Shown here one piece after another: positions 53,690-63,359 of a stretch of DNA of 64,000 bases. How positions within the stretch are numbered: the first letter of the stretch is position 1; each line of letters opens with the position of its first letter. The position numbers were made by a program, and so were the translations under genes. Below the pieces are notes generated by a model. It saw only the letters and a list, made by a program, of their open reading frames with translations, ran no database searches and was not told the origin of the DNA. This DNA is from Undibacterium pigrum (GTDB lineage Bacteria > Pseudomonadota > Gammaproteobacteria > Burkholderiales > Burkholderiaceae_D), in NCBI RefSeq assembly GCF_003201815.1, contig NZ_QJKB01000005.1:248001-312000 (forward strand), read 5' to 3'.

Positions 53690-55678
53690 TTACATCATCA
53701 CATTAATGATGGCATTACCTATCCCCAGGATAGCCGCACCCGAGATCAGACCAGCACTGATGGCTTCACAGCCCTCTACCCAGAAGGTATGGCCTTTCGT
53801 GCCTTTTTCAGGGTTTTTCCTGCCCATGTACCAGAATATCAAGGCACCCAGCCACATCGCGAAGCAGGATTCTGGTGGCAAGACCACGCCCAGGCCGATG
53901 GAGACAGCAGACAGCGGCAAGCGGCCACGGGTGATGACATTGGTCACTTCAATGAACACGGCACACAGGCCAGCAACCGCCATGGCGATGATGGCAGAAG
54001 TCGGCAAGCCACTCACACCCTTGGCAATGATCTCGGCCACACCCTTCCACTGCAAGGCAGACGGGAAGGCGAATTGCTCGCTGACGATAGTTGCCGTACT
54101 GCGCAAGCCATTCGCATCAGGTGGCAAAAACAGCAGGAAGAACAGCGGCACGCAAGCCAGTGCACCAGAAACGATACCGATGATATGCCCGATGACCTGG
54201 TGACGCGGTTTACCACCCAGCATATAGCCAGGCTTGATATCAGACAGCAATGAAGAGGCATTGAAAGCGATGTCTGCAGTCATACCGGCTGGCAGCAGGT
54301 TGTTGGCCGGATTGCTGCGGTCTATCGCGCCCATGCTGAATTGCGTGATCTTGGCCAGCGCACCGATAGGTGCCCAGGAAGTCAGCGCCATTGCATTGAT
54401 ACAGATAATGGTCAATACAAAAATTAGCGGGAAGGCAATCAGCGCCATGATGTAAGGCACGCCAAACAGGGTATTCACCAGCCAGGCAGCAATCGCGCAC
54501 AGGATAGGCACGCCTACATAAGAAATCCACAGCGGCACTTCTATGTCTTTCAGCGGATCAGGGCCAGTGTCTTTTTCTTTCTTGCCGCCACCCGTCATGG
54601 ATTTGAACGCTGCCTTGAACAGCTCAGGCTTGGCCAGCAAGCCCACCATGGAACCTACCACCATCATGGTCACAGCCCACCACAAGCCCCATTGATTGAC
54701 AATCTCGGTACGGGAAATTGCCACCACCGTGCCATTCGGCAGGGTACGCGCAGCGATATCGCCGTTTTGTATCATCCACGGAGCCAGGATGACAAAGTTG
54801 ATGAAGGCACCCAGCATGACGCTGCTGGCAACCCGCACACCCATCAGGCCACCGACACCAAACATGGCGACGTCAGCAGTCAGACGCAGGCCCAGCTGGC
54901 GCACGTCCGTACCCATGATCTTGGGTATCCACCAGTTGAGCTTGATGGCGGCGTTATAGTAATAAGTGTCCAGACGCTCATGCAGATACCAGGGCTCTGT
55001 CATGCCTGCCCATTTATCCATGCGCAAAATCTTGAACTGGATCAGACGCATCCAGCCATCGCTGACTATCATCTGGTACAAGCCAGCGAACAGACTGGTA
55101 TAACCTAGCAGCTTGGCCTTGTACATGCCGCCACCAGCGCCGTCAGTATAGAGAGAATCAAGTACCACGCCACAGGCGCGGCCTTCAGGGAAGGGGAGCT
55201 GGTCTTCATTGACAAAGCGACGCTTGAGCGGGAAAGCCACCAGCACGCCTATCAGGGCGACCACCATGACCCAGACCAGCATCTGCCACCAGGGGATGAT
55301 CTTGCCGGTGATGAGCATATACGCAGCCAGGCTGGAAATCATGGGGTTGATCATGTAACCCGCAGCAGTGGCGATGGATTGCGTGCAATTATTTTCCAGG
55401 ATGCTGTAGTCGGCAGTCACGCCCAGGCTATGCAAAATCTTGAAAATCGCAAACGACAAAATCACCGAAGTCAGGCCAACACCAATACCTATGCCAGTCT
55501 TGGCACCGATATAAAGGGCCGTGGCGGCCAGTATGCCACCCAGCAGGAAACCGGTCAGGGCAGAGCGCAGGGTAAGCTGCGCCATGTCCTTGCGATATAC
55601 ATTGTCAAACCACCATTGGTCTTTCTGTCGTCGTGTCCAGGTGCGTATCTGTTCATCATCCAGCTGTTGCAGAGCCAT
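53690..55678 (-). CDS. OPT-family oligopeptide transporter, 662 aa
   Basis: Highly hydrophobic with about 14-16 membrane helices. The N-terminal ELTLRSALTGFLLGGILAA-like segment (MAQLTLRSALTGFLLGG) and LPFPEGRACGVVL are typical of bacterial OPT transporters, which import small peptides or metal chelates. ATG 55678 has RBS GGAGG; the frame further up to 55717 runs into the MITE-like repeat at 55698. Monocistronic, convergent with the TetR gene. Confidence 0.9.
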   Translation of the reverse strand: MALQQLDDEQIRTWTRRQKDQWWFDNVYRKDMAQLTLRSALTGFLLGGILAATALYIGAKTGIGIGVGLTSVILSFAIFKILHSLGVTADYSILENNCTQSIATAAGYMINPMISSLAAYMLITGKIIPWWQMLVWVMVVALIGVLVAFPLKRRFVNEDQLPFPEGRACGVVLDSLYTDGAGGGMYKAKLLGYTSLFAGLYQMIVSDGWMRLIQFKILRMDKWAGMTEPWYLHERLDTYYYNAAIKLNWWIPKIMGTDVRQLGLRLTADVAMFGVGGLMGVRVASSVMLGAFINFVILAPWMIQNGDIAARTLPNGTVVAISRTEIVNQWGLWWAVTMMVVGSMVGLLAKPELFKAAFKSMTGGGKKEKDTGPDPLKDIEVPLWISYVGVPILCAIAAWLVNTLFGVPYIMALIAFPLIFVLTIICINAMALTSWAPIGALAKITQFSMGAIDRSNPANNLLPAGMTADIAFNASSLLSDIKPGYMLGGKPRHQVIGHIIGIVSGALACVPLFFLLFLPPDANGLRSTATIVSEQFAFPSALQWKGVAEIIAKGVSGLPTSAIIAMAVAGLCAVFIEVTNVITRGRLPLSAVSIGLGVVLPPESCFAMWLGALIFWYMGRKNPEKGTKGHTFWVEGCEAISAGLISGAAILGIGNAIINVMM

Positions 55679-55697
55679 GTATCCTCCATTTTTATGT

Positions 55698-55763
55698 AAG
55701 GACTTGCGCAAAACCACCCCGACTGCACAGCAAAGACTGACAGTAACAATTTTGCGTAAGTCC
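55698..55763. mobile_element. 66-bp MITE-like element
   Basis: Terminal inverted repeats AGGACTTGCGCAAAA (55698-55712) and TTTTGCGTAAGTCCT (55749-55763) match with one mismatch. The AGGACTTACGCAAAA end is a known type of small-IS/MITE terminus. Only 36 bp between, so no transposase; it is the leader region of the OPT gene. It shows no target-site duplication I can be sure of. Confidence 0.6.
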
Positions 55764-56011
55764 TGATTGCGAACTGCTGCCTTATGGGCGGCAACTCTAT
55801 CCTCAGTGTGACGCCGCGGCTCATTTTTTTGTCAGCTCGAGCCTTGGGCGGTAGCGCAATATAGTGTTAGCTGAACAGCATGTCAATTTTTGTGCGCTGC
55901 ACTGAGGAAAACAGCCTGAACTTGAGCAAGCTAGAGGCGTCCAACAGCAGTAAAATGCTGGCAACAAAGTTTGTAATAAAGTTTGCAACAAATACATGCG
56001 GAGAACATTTC
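55764..56011. other. Non-coding stretch upstream of the DUF885 gene
   Basis: No gene. It contains a doubled AAAGTTTG word (near 55967-55985). With the MITE-like element it forms the 333-bp gap between the divergent OPT and DUF885 genes. No promoter is clear. Confidence 0.45.
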
Positions 56012-57223
56012 ATGGAACTCAATCAGTTAGCGGAAGCCTATGTCAAACTCGTCCTGGCCGTTGGTCAGCACGACCCGGGCTATGTCGATGCCTATTACGG
56101 CCCGGCAGAATGGCAGGCAGCATCGCAAAAACTGCCCCTGGCAGACTTGCTGCAGCAAGCAGAAGAACTGACGGCACAGGCACAAGCCCTGCCAGCAGCA
56201 GAGGCCGGGCAAGAGCTGCGCCAGGACTTTTTGCGCCTGCATGTCGCTGCCGTGCGCACCTATATCGCCCATCTTGCAGGCCATAAACTGTCTTTCGATG
56301 ATGAATCCCTGGCCTTGTACGATGCCCGCTCACCAGACCTGAGCCCTGCAGATTTCGACCCCATCCTGGCAGAACTGAGCCAGCTACTGCCGGGCGAAGG
56401 TGATTTGAATACGCGCCTCAGCACTTATGCAAAACAGTTTGAAATCCCGCAAGACAAGCTTGATATCGTGTTCAAGGCCGCCATCAATGAATCCCGCGCC
56501 CGCACCAGGAAATACATCAGCCTGCCAGAAGAAGAAAATTTCGAGATTGAATATGTCAAGGACCAGGTCTGGAGTGCCTACAACTGGTATAAGGGTAATA
56601 GCTATAGCCTGATACAGGTCAATACCGATTTCCCCATGTTCATCAGCCGCGCCATCGACCTGGCCAGCCATGAGGGCTACCCCGGCCACCATGTCTTTAA
56701 TCTGCTCATAGAAAAGCATCTGGTCAATGACAATGCCTGGGTAGAGTACAGCGTCTACCCGCTATATTCACCCATGTCTTTCCTGGCCGAGGGCAGTGCC
56801 AACTACGGCATAGAAGTCGCCTTCCCGCATGCCGAGCGCATGGCCTTTGAAAAAGAAGTCCTGTTCCCGCTGGCAGGCATAGACCCGGCCAAGGTTGAGC
56901 GTTATTACCAGGTGCAGGCCGTCCTGCAAAAGCTGACTTACGCTGGCAATATGGTCGCCAAGCTGTATCTTGATGGCGATATAGACACCGAAGCCGCCGT
57001 CGCCATGCTGATGAAATACGCCCTGTCTGACGAAGCCAGATCACGGCAACGCCTGCGCTTCATGGAAAAGCACAGGTCTTACGTCATCAACTACAACCTT
57101 GGTCAGGATATGACCAAGGCCTATGTAGAAAAACTTGCCATACCGGGTGATGAACAAAGCCGCTGGCAAGTCTTTGCCGAGCTGTTGTCCAAGCCCCGCA
57201 CAGCGTCGATGATGAAAGTTTAA
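56012..57223 (+). CDS. DUF885 family putative metallopeptidase, 403 aa
   Basis: Zincin-like helical protein with the DUF885 signature HEGYPGHH at residues 220-227, and an EGSANYGIE helix downstream supplying a third ligand. No signal peptide is apparent from ATG 56012. It opens MELNQLAEAYVKLVLAVGQHDPGYVDAYYG. Substrate unknown, but the family resembles M32-like peptidases. ATG 56012 is chosen for GAGAA; the longer frame from 55880 lacks support. Its stop overlaps the convergent flavin reductase stop by 4 bp. Confidence 0.82.
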   Translation: MELNQLAEAYVKLVLAVGQHDPGYVDAYYGPAEWQAASQKLPLADLLQQAEELTAQAQALPAAEAGQELRQDFLRLHVAAVRTYIAHLAGHKLSFDDESLALYDARSPDLSPADFDPILAELSQLLPGEGDLNTRLSTYAKQFEIPQDKLDIVFKAAINESRARTRKYISLPEEENFEIEYVKDQVWSAYNWYKGNSYSLIQVNTDFPMFISRAIDLASHEGYPGHHVFNLLIEKHLVNDNAWVEYSVYPLYSPMSFLAEGSANYGIEVAFPHAERMAFEKEVLFPLAGIDPAKVERYYQVQAVLQKLTYAGNMVAKLYLDGDIDTEAAVAMLMKYALSDEARSRQRLRFMEKHRSYVINYNLGQDMTKAYVEKLAIPGDEQSRWQVFAELLSKPRTASMMKV

Positions 57224-57915
57224 GTCTCTGACAGCGCAGTTATCTTGCTTATCTGTCTGGCCTTATCAACATCCGGGCTGCGGTAAGCTTTTTCCGGTAT
57301 CGTAGCCAGGGTCGATGCGTGTAGCTGCTGATTGTCGAGCCCATAGAATTTCTGGAAGCTCATGATCAGCGGCTGCCATTTGTCCGGATCTATGCGGTCA
57401 GGGTTGCCATCCAGCAGTAGCGATGCATCAACATGCAGGCGTTGTATGCGTAACTCGAAAGTCAGGATGCCCCCCTTGAGCATGGCTTCATCTTCTGCAA
57501 TGCCATGCATGGCCGCGACGGTGCATTCCTGCTGCACCAGGCATTCCTGTACCCGCGCCGCTGTCACTGTTTCTGATGCTTGCGGCGTCAGGCCCGCCAG
57601 TTCAAATTTATTTCTCTCCAGCCGGTAACCGCGCGCTGCCTTCCATGGGGACATTGCATCCGAGCCTGTCGTCAGCGCCAGTTTGTTGACAGCGGCCACT
57701 TCATTGACGGATGCGAGATTGAGTACACACTGGCCGTTTCTTTTCAGGTTGCGGGCGGTTTGTGAGCTTGACCCCACACCGATAACGGCACGCCAGCCCA
57801 GCCAGAATATGGAAGAGATAGGGGCCAGGTTAAAACTGCCATCTTCATTGACGGTGCTGACCAGGATGACGGGGGTGCCGAAATAGAGTATGGCGGATTC
57901 GCTGCTGATGTGCAT
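57220..57915 (-). CDS. Flavin reductase family (flavoredoxin-like) protein, 231 aa
   Basis: FMN-binding split-barrel: FGTPVILVSTVNEDGSFNLAPISS, then GVGSSSQTARNLKRNGQCVLNL are the FMN-phosphate-binding strands. It probably uses NAD(P)H to reduce or bind flavin, or serves as an electron-transfer protein. The start is ATG 57915 with RBS GAGGA; the frame upstream to 58014 is rejected. It is convergent with DUF885, with a 4-bp overlap of stops. Confidence 0.85.
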   Translation of the reverse strand: MHISSESAILYFGTPVILVSTVNEDGSFNLAPISSIFWLGWRAVIGVGSSSQTARNLKRNGQCVLNLASVNEVAAVNKLALTTGSDAMSPWKAARGYRLERNKFELAGLTPQASETVTAARVQECLVQQECTVAAMHGIAEDEAMLKGGILTFELRIQRLHVDASLLLDGNPDRIDPDKWQPLIMSFQKFYGLDNQQLHASTLATIPEKAYRSPDVDKARQISKITALSET

Positions 57916-58030
57916 GGTGTCCTCGCATGTGGGTTGTTCGATGTTTGGTTCGATGGAGGAAGTATGCGGGGTGTTTTTTGTTTGGGCTGGCTGGAAACGG
58001 ACAGGGGATTTCATTCGCCCTTCAAAAAAT

Positions 58031-58828
58031 TCAAACCGCCAGTTGTTGATACATGCTGGTAATCTTGTCCATCACTTCCAGTATGCGTTCACTGGTGGTG
58101 GCGACATTGCTGGCGGACTGGCGTTGCAGTTTGCCGTCATTGCTGTGGCGCAGGGCTGATTCGAAAAATGCCCATTGCGACTGGGCCAACAGCAATTCAT
58201 CTTTCAACCTGGTATTGCTACCGCTGGCTGCTTGCAGGGTTTGCATAGCGGCAGAGAATTCCTTGCGGGTACTCTCTATGTTGCTGGCAGTATTGCCGGG
58301 CGCGATGTTCCAGTTGGTGGCCTGGTAGAGTTTGGCCAGGCGTTGCGATAGCATGCGTTGACGGCCCGCCAGGTTGACCAGTTTTCCCGTACTGCTGCCT
58401 GCATGCTTTTCCAGTTGCGTGGTGACTTCGTCTGCCATGTGCAGCAGGGTTTCGCTGTGCTTGAGCACTAGCCTGGCGTCGCCCGGATTAGGTGCTTTGC
58501 CTACCAGTGTCTGTTTGTATTCCTGCCAGGTTTTTTCCATGATGGATAAATTATTGCGTATATCCGCAGTAGGCGCAAAGGCATGCAGCTCTACCAGTTG
58601 ACGGTCAAAACTGGACATGGACTGGTCCAGTATTTTCTTTGATGTTTCCGTTTCTATGTCCAGGCCAATTTGCAGGTAAGCCTTGGCCAGTCTTTGCGTC
58701 AACATGCGCTGACGGCCAGCCTTGTTGATGGCGTCGTTGACGCCAGCGACCTGGGCCAGGGTGGGGAAAGATAAAGCCAGGCCTGCTGCTGTGACCAGGC
58801 TGCTGGTGATGAATGTTCTGCGTTGCAT
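58031..58828 (-). CDS. Tat-exported protein with two PilJ-N (type IV pili MCP N-terminal) domains, 265 aa
   Basis: The N-terminus MQRRTFITSS followed by a hydrophobic segment ending PTLA is a twin-arginine-like export signal. Two near-identical helices AGRQRMLTQRLAK (37-49) and AGRQRMLSQRLAK (154-166) define tandem PilJ/NarX-type ligand-sensing domains, each about 110 residues. No membrane anchor or signalling domain follows, so it is a free periplasmic sensor or binding protein, possibly for nitrate/nitrite-like ligands (inference from the NarX-type helix). Confidence 0.82.
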   Translation of the reverse strand: MQRRTFITSSLVTAAGLALSFPTLAQVAGVNDAINKAGRQRMLTQRLAKAYLQIGLDIETETSKKILDQSMSSFDRQLVELHAFAPTADIRNNLSIMEKTWQEYKQTLVGKAPNPGDARLVLKHSETLLHMADEVTTQLEKHAGSSTGKLVNLAGRQRMLSQRLAKLYQATNWNIAPGNTASNIESTRKEFSAAMQTLQAASGSNTRLKDELLLAQSQWAFFESALRHSNDGKLQRQSASNVATTSERILEVMDKITSMYQQLAV

Positions 58829-58965
58829 GCCAACTCCATATACATTGTGAATACGATGGAGTGCAGACTAGGCGCTACAAATTTGAAAGGCTATTCCTCA
58901 ATGGAACTAGTCCCGCCGGTTTCTGATGCAGGCTTTGATTTAGCGCAAGCATCTAAAAAAGCTGG

Positions 58966-59421
58966 CTACTGTCTATTTGTATCCACCGGCATCAAGGCCC
59001 GCAAAGGTATAGGCGCAGACATGATGATGGAAGTACGCGTCTCACCATAATGATTGATATTCCCGACAAAGCTTTCCAGATGCCGCAAGTCTCTGGTCGC
59101 AACGCGTAAAAGAAAAGAATCCTGTCCTGTCACATGCAGGCATTCCAGCACTTCGGGCAAAGATTTCAGATGCGCGATGAGGCTGGCTTTTTGAGGTTGG
59201 GGGACGGTGATGCCGACTACCGCCTGGACTTGCAGGCCTATGGCTTCGGCATGCACTTCAGCGCGATAGCCCTTGATGACACCGGCTTCTTCCAGGCGTT
59301 TGACTCGCTCTGAGGTGGCGGGCAGGGACAGGCCGGTTTCGTCGGCGAGTGCTTTTAATGAGATGCGGGCATCACGTTGCAGGGCGGCCAGGATTTTCCA
59401 GGCTTTGGCGTCGATATCCAT
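58966..59421 (-). CDS. Lrp/AsnC-family transcriptional regulator, 151 aa
   Basis: N-terminal HTH (MDIDAKAWKILAALQRDARI, then LKALADETGLSLPATSERVKRLEEAG) and a RAM/ligand domain (about 65-145, QVQAVVGITV and LPEVLECLHVTGQDSFLLRV). Responds to an amino acid, usually as an octamer. It is divergent from the LysE gene at 59553, which it likely regulates. Confidence 0.9.
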   Translation of the reverse strand: MDIDAKAWKILAALQRDARISLKALADETGLSLPATSERVKRLEEAGVIKGYRAEVHAEAIGLQVQAVVGITVPQPQKASLIAHLKSLPEVLECLHVTGQDSFLLRVATRDLRHLESFVGNINHYGETRTSIIMSAPIPLRALMPVDTNRQ

Positions 59422-59552
59422 GATATTTAAGTCCAGATGAGGATACGCAAGAATAGTGAAGGCAATGTAGCAGTTTTACCTGAATTATTCCATGTTAATG
59501 GGCTTTGCAAATCTTCATACTGTGTGCCTGTTCGTGATTATCTGAGGCAAAG

Positions 59553-60185
59553 ATGGAAGCAAGTTTATTTTTCAAAGCCATGTTGATAGGGCTATCGATT
59601 GCAGCGCCGGTTGGCCCCATAGGTTTGCTGTGCATACAGCGCACCCTGGCACATGGCATGCGTACCGGTTTTGTCAGTGGCATGGGGGCTGCCTGTGCCG
59701 ATGCCGTGTATGGTGCGATAGGGGCCTTTGGCATGGTGGCGGTGACTGATTATTTTATCTCGCTGAGTACCCCACTGGCCATAGGCGGGGCGCTGTTCCT
59801 GGGATGGATGGGGGTCAAGCTGCTGCTGACAAAAAATGAAGAAGGGCAGGCCGCCAGCGTGGGTACGCAGAAAACTGGCAAGGCGTTTATCTCAGTATTT
59901 GTCCTGACTCTGGCCAACCCCATGACCATTATTTCGTTTATTGCTGTGTTTGCCAGCATCGCCGGGCCCAAGGTGCTGGGCCATGCGGCAGCAGGGCTGA
60001 TGGTAGTGGGCGTGTTTTTGGGATCAGCAATCTGGTGGCTCATGCTCAGTGCAGGTGTTGCCTTGCTCAGCAGGCAAGTGGGAGCAGGTGTCCTGGGCTT
60101 GATCAACCGGCTTGGCGGCCTGCTGCTGCTGGGTTTTGCGCTTTGGCAGATCCTGCAGATTCTGCAGAATCTGCAAGTGTTCTGA
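59553..60185 (+). CDS. LysE/RhtB-family amino-acid exporter, 210 aa
   Basis: Six membrane helices with the LysE signatures GLSIAAPVGPIGLLCIQRTLAHG in the N-terminal helix and ANPMTIISFIAVFASI in the middle. Exports amino acids. Adjacent to a divergent Lrp regulator, the usual pairing for an inducible exporter. A 78-bp gap separates it from the S41 protease. Confidence 0.88.
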   Translation: MEASLFFKAMLIGLSIAAPVGPIGLLCIQRTLAHGMRTGFVSGMGAACADAVYGAIGAFGMVAVTDYFISLSTPLAIGGALFLGWMGVKLLLTKNEEGQAASVGTQKTGKAFISVFVLTLANPMTIISFIAVFASIAGPKVLGHAAAGLMVVGVFLGSAIWWLMLSAGVALLSRQVGAGVLGLINRLGGLLLLGFALWQILQILQNLQVF

Positions 60186-60262
60186 AGGCAGGCGCAAGAA
60201 AGTGTTGCTGGGCAGAACTTTCAGTTAAAATCTGGCCTTCACACATTAATATATTAAGCATC

Positions 60263-61537
60263 ATGCGTACATTTTCTCGTCTCTTGCTAGCCCTGCTAAC
60301 TGCCAGCGCGCTGGGCATCAACAGCCCTGTTTTTGCCGATACAGCCGCGCCTGCACCCGCCAGCTTTGCCCAGGACTTTGAAATCTTCTGGCAGTATGTC
60401 GATGAAAATTATGCCTATTTTGATGCCAGGAAAACCGACTGGAAAGCCGTACATGAAAAATATGGCCAGCAAGTCAAGTCCGTTACCAGCAAGCGTGATT
60501 TTGTCGCCATGATGGAAGCGGTTGTGGCAGAGTTGTATGATTCCCATGCCCATCTCGCCACCAGCCTGCCAAATTCGCCACGTCTGGTGCCGACGGGCAC
60601 TGACCTGTGGGCAGAATGGCGTGGGCAGGATGCAGTTATCACTGATGTCAGGGCAAATTCAGCAGCAGAGCGCGCAGGTGTGCGAGTAGGTATGAAAGTG
60701 CTGGAAGTGCACGGCCAGCCAGTGGCACAGGCGGTCACGCAATTTGGCCCGCCCAGCTTGAAAACCGCTGACCCGGTAGCGCGTGACTGGGCCTTGCGTG
60801 TGGCACTCGCAGGCCCACGTAACCAGGCCGTGAAAATCAAGGTCGCCAGTACACAGGGGCAGATACAGGAAATAAGTTTCACCCCCGGCGTAGAACGCCC
60901 GGCCACGCCTTTATCTAGCCGCAGCCTGGGTGACATAGGCTATATCCGCATCAATAACAGCCTGGGTGATAGCGCCCTGATTGCCGCCTTTGATGAAGCA
61001 CTGGACAAGCTGGAAAACAGCAAGGCACTGATACTGGATTTGCGCGACACGCCCAGCGGCGGTAATACCTTCGTGGCACGTGGCATGATGGGCCGTTTGA
61101 TCAGCCAGGACCAGGCATATCAAAAGCATGAACTGGTGTCAGAAATGCGCGAATCCGGCGTCAAGCGCAGCTGGGTAGAATACGTCAGCCCGCGCGGCAA
61201 ATTCATCTACAGAAAACCTGTCGTTGTACTGGTTGGCCACTGGACTGGCAGCATGGGCGAAGGCATGACGATAGCACTGGATGGCATGAAAAGAGCAAAG
61301 ATAGTCGGCACCCGCATGGCCGGACTGTTGGGCGCACTGGGTGAAGTCAGCCTGCCGCATGCGGGTTTCATCGTCCGCATACCGAATGAAAAACTATTCC
61401 ACCTGAATGGCACTCCGCGTGAGAATTTTGTGCCCGATATCCTTGTAGACCCAGGCAAGCAAGAGCCTGGCAAGGATGCGGCTCTGGATGTCGCTGTTGA
61501 TTTACTGCGCAAGCAATTGGCAGGGAAGAGCAAGTAA
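60263..61537 (+). CDS. S41-family (C-terminal processing-like) serine peptidase, 424 aa
   Basis: The signal peptide (about 1-26, RLLLALLTASALGINSPVFA) gives export. A tail-specific-protease-like N-part (about 30-110, EIFWQYVDENYAYF) is followed by a PDZ region (about 110-180, AGVRVGMKVLEVHGQPV), then the peptidase core (about 200-400) with the nucleophile S330 in GSMGEG. It cleaves proteins from their C-terminal side in the periplasm. The real start is ATG 60263; the frame from 60035 lies inside the LysE gene. Confidence 0.85.
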   Translation: MRTFSRLLLALLTASALGINSPVFADTAAPAPASFAQDFEIFWQYVDENYAYFDARKTDWKAVHEKYGQQVKSVTSKRDFVAMMEAVVAELYDSHAHLATSLPNSPRLVPTGTDLWAEWRGQDAVITDVRANSAAERAGVRVGMKVLEVHGQPVAQAVTQFGPPSLKTADPVARDWALRVALAGPRNQAVKIKVASTQGQIQEISFTPGVERPATPLSSRSLGDIGYIRINNSLGDSALIAAFDEALDKLENSKALILDLRDTPSGGNTFVARGMMGRLISQDQAYQKHELVSEMRESGVKRSWVEYVSPRGKFIYRKPVVVLVGHWTGSMGEGMTIALDGMKRAKIVGTRMAGLLGALGEVSLPHAGFIVRIPNEKLFHLNGTPRENFVPDILVDPGKQEPGKDAALDVAVDLLRKQLAGKSK

Positions 61538-61588
61538 ACTCAAATTAACGCATACGACATGCAAGGCTAAGAGTGCGCATAGCGCGCA

Positions 61589-63082
61589 TTATTTATTCCT
61601 TGCTGTTGCCTGTCGACTCATTTCTGCATCAAGTGCAAAGCGCAATTCGGATCCAACTTGCTTTAGTGAGTCAAGTTTGTCTGGTGTCAGCCAGTGCATG
61701 ATGGCATGGTATTGCAAGGAAGATGGCTGGCCATAAATAGTACGCCTGGACCAATGGTAAAGAAAAGAATGCAAAGCACGCTTGATTGTCGTCTTTACCT
61801 GGTCATCAGCCAACTCTGTCAGTGATGCTATATGCAGGCTATACCAGGGGGTAATATGCACGGCGTAGTCCAGGATATGCAAGAAAAAAACAGCATCAGC
61901 TTGTTTGTGCCGGGCTAACTGTTCTAGTGCAGTAAACTCCAGCAAATCGCCCGAATTTATCGCAATTTGCAGGCATTGCTTGAACACCGTCATGGACGAA
62001 TCATTCAGGCAGGCATGCAAATACACTGGCAAACTGGATGGATCAATCTTGCACGCAGTTTGCAAGGCCGCCTTGCGCAGGCTGGGATGTTCATCCTTCA
62101 ACAGGCTTGCAACAAGCTCCAGTGATGAAGCAGATTTTTGCTGGCGTATGCCTTCCAGTGCCAGCAGCTTTTTGCGCACAAACGGGGTGTTTGCCAGCAT
62201 TTCCCTGTAGGCGACGCTTAGTTTTTCTGCCTCCTTGCCTGCCCACGTTCTCGCCATCGTGCGTACGGTATAGCTATTGTCCCAGAGGGCGAGCGCCAGG
62301 ACTTCATCTGTTGGCCGTAGTTGTCGCTGCCTGGTTGTGAGCAACACCATGCGCCGCAAATGCATGGAATTGATTTTGTTCAGCATGCCATACAGCATCA
62401 ATACATCATCATCAGCCAGATTGGCGACTTCAGGGCTGGCGGCCATCGTCACCAGGACATCCCTGGTGGCAATGGCTTGCATGACTTTCTCCAGAGGAGT
62501 CCAGTCAAACAGGCGCAGTGCCAGTTGCCAGCACAGTTTGCGTATCTGGTGTTGATCTGAGGTCAGGCCAGTCAATATCATTGCATGATTATCCGGGCTG
62601 GACAGACGCGTCACGACTGACTCCATGATTTTTTCGGCATTGCTCCTGCTCTGTTTTCTCAACGCATAGATGTCGGGCAGGGCGGTAATGATTTCTGCTG
62701 CAGCCAGCTTGCCTAACCAATCCTGCATGGTGAGTTCGGCAAGTTCGCGTATGCCGCTCACATAGTCATTGAGTCTGTTGACGATGGCGCTGAAGGCAGA
62801 AGGCTGTTCTTGTGCAATGAGAACCCTGAGACAAAATTCACGCACATAACCATCTCTGTGCCGCAGGTGATACACGGCAGTCTGTGCAGACAGGGATGCT
62901 ATCTTGCTGCTGTCGATAGTCGCTCCAGTACGCCAGTCGAGAAACGCTTCATAAAAGGCGCTGTCTTCAATCATGAAATAATCTGCATGCATCTTCACAT
63001 CTGATCTGCTCAGTCGTGATGCCGGGACCGTGTTTTCGCGCTTAAACAGCAACTGTATGCGATGATGAAAATTGATATCCAT
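61589..63082 (-). CDS. HEAT-like repeat protein of unknown function, 497 aa
   Basis: All-helical with repeating pairs such as LVASLLKDEHPSLRKAALQT and SYTVRTMARTWAGKEAEKL, consistent with HEAT/armadillo-type repeats; it has no signal peptide. Leu, Ala and Arg rich. HEAT repeats mediate protein contacts; no partner is near. It is not recognised as a named family. A REP element follows its upstream side (63201). Confidence 0.72.
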   Translation of the reverse strand: MDINFHHRIQLLFKRENTVPASRLSRSDVKMHADYFMIEDSAFYEAFLDWRTGATIDSSKIASLSAQTAVYHLRHRDGYVREFCLRVLIAQEQPSAFSAIVNRLNDYVSGIRELAELTMQDWLGKLAAAEIITALPDIYALRKQSRSNAEKIMESVVTRLSSPDNHAMILTGLTSDQHQIRKLCWQLALRLFDWTPLEKVMQAIATRDVLVTMAASPEVANLADDDVLMLYGMLNKINSMHLRRMVLLTTRQRQLRPTDEVLALALWDNSYTVRTMARTWAGKEAEKLSVAYREMLANTPFVRKKLLALEGIRQQKSASSLELVASLLKDEHPSLRKAALQTACKIDPSSLPVYLHACLNDSSMTVFKQCLQIAINSGDLLEFTALEQLARHKQADAVFFLHILDYAVHITPWYSLHIASLTELADDQVKTTIKRALHSFLYHWSRRTIYGQPSSLQYHAIMHWLTPDKLDSLKQVGSELRFALDAEMSRQATARNK

Positions 63083-63200
63083 GTAGAGTGAGTATGTGCA
63101 TATGATCCAAACTGGTAAGGATCACCTGCATCGAATTATTATCAAGCTTCAGGATACTGCAAATTTTCGTGAAATGTCTACCTGCAAGCGGCCATGCGCT

Positions 63201-63266
63201 GTAGGAGCGGCTTCAGCCGCGAATGCCCGATACGGCCAAATCTTTCGCGGCTGAAGCCGCTCCTAC
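63201..63266. repeat. REP-type paired repeat, copy 3
   Basis: Arms 63201-63223 and 63244-63266 with only 20 bp between; the outer CT/AG pairs extend it to 63199-63268. It lies in the 277-bp gap between two minus-strand genes (63083-63359), which otherwise shows nothing recognisable. Confidence 0.85.
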
Positions 63267-63359
63267 AGAGAAAAGAAGATTGCTCATGATATGCAATTCA
63301 ACGCAAAGCATTCACCATGGCATCCTTGGGATAGTTGATCGTATAGTCTGCCCTGAACC

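Noticed and set aside
60035..60262. Longer start for the S41 peptidase
   Set aside because: It overlaps the LysE gene, and the true product begins with a signal peptide at ATG 60263.
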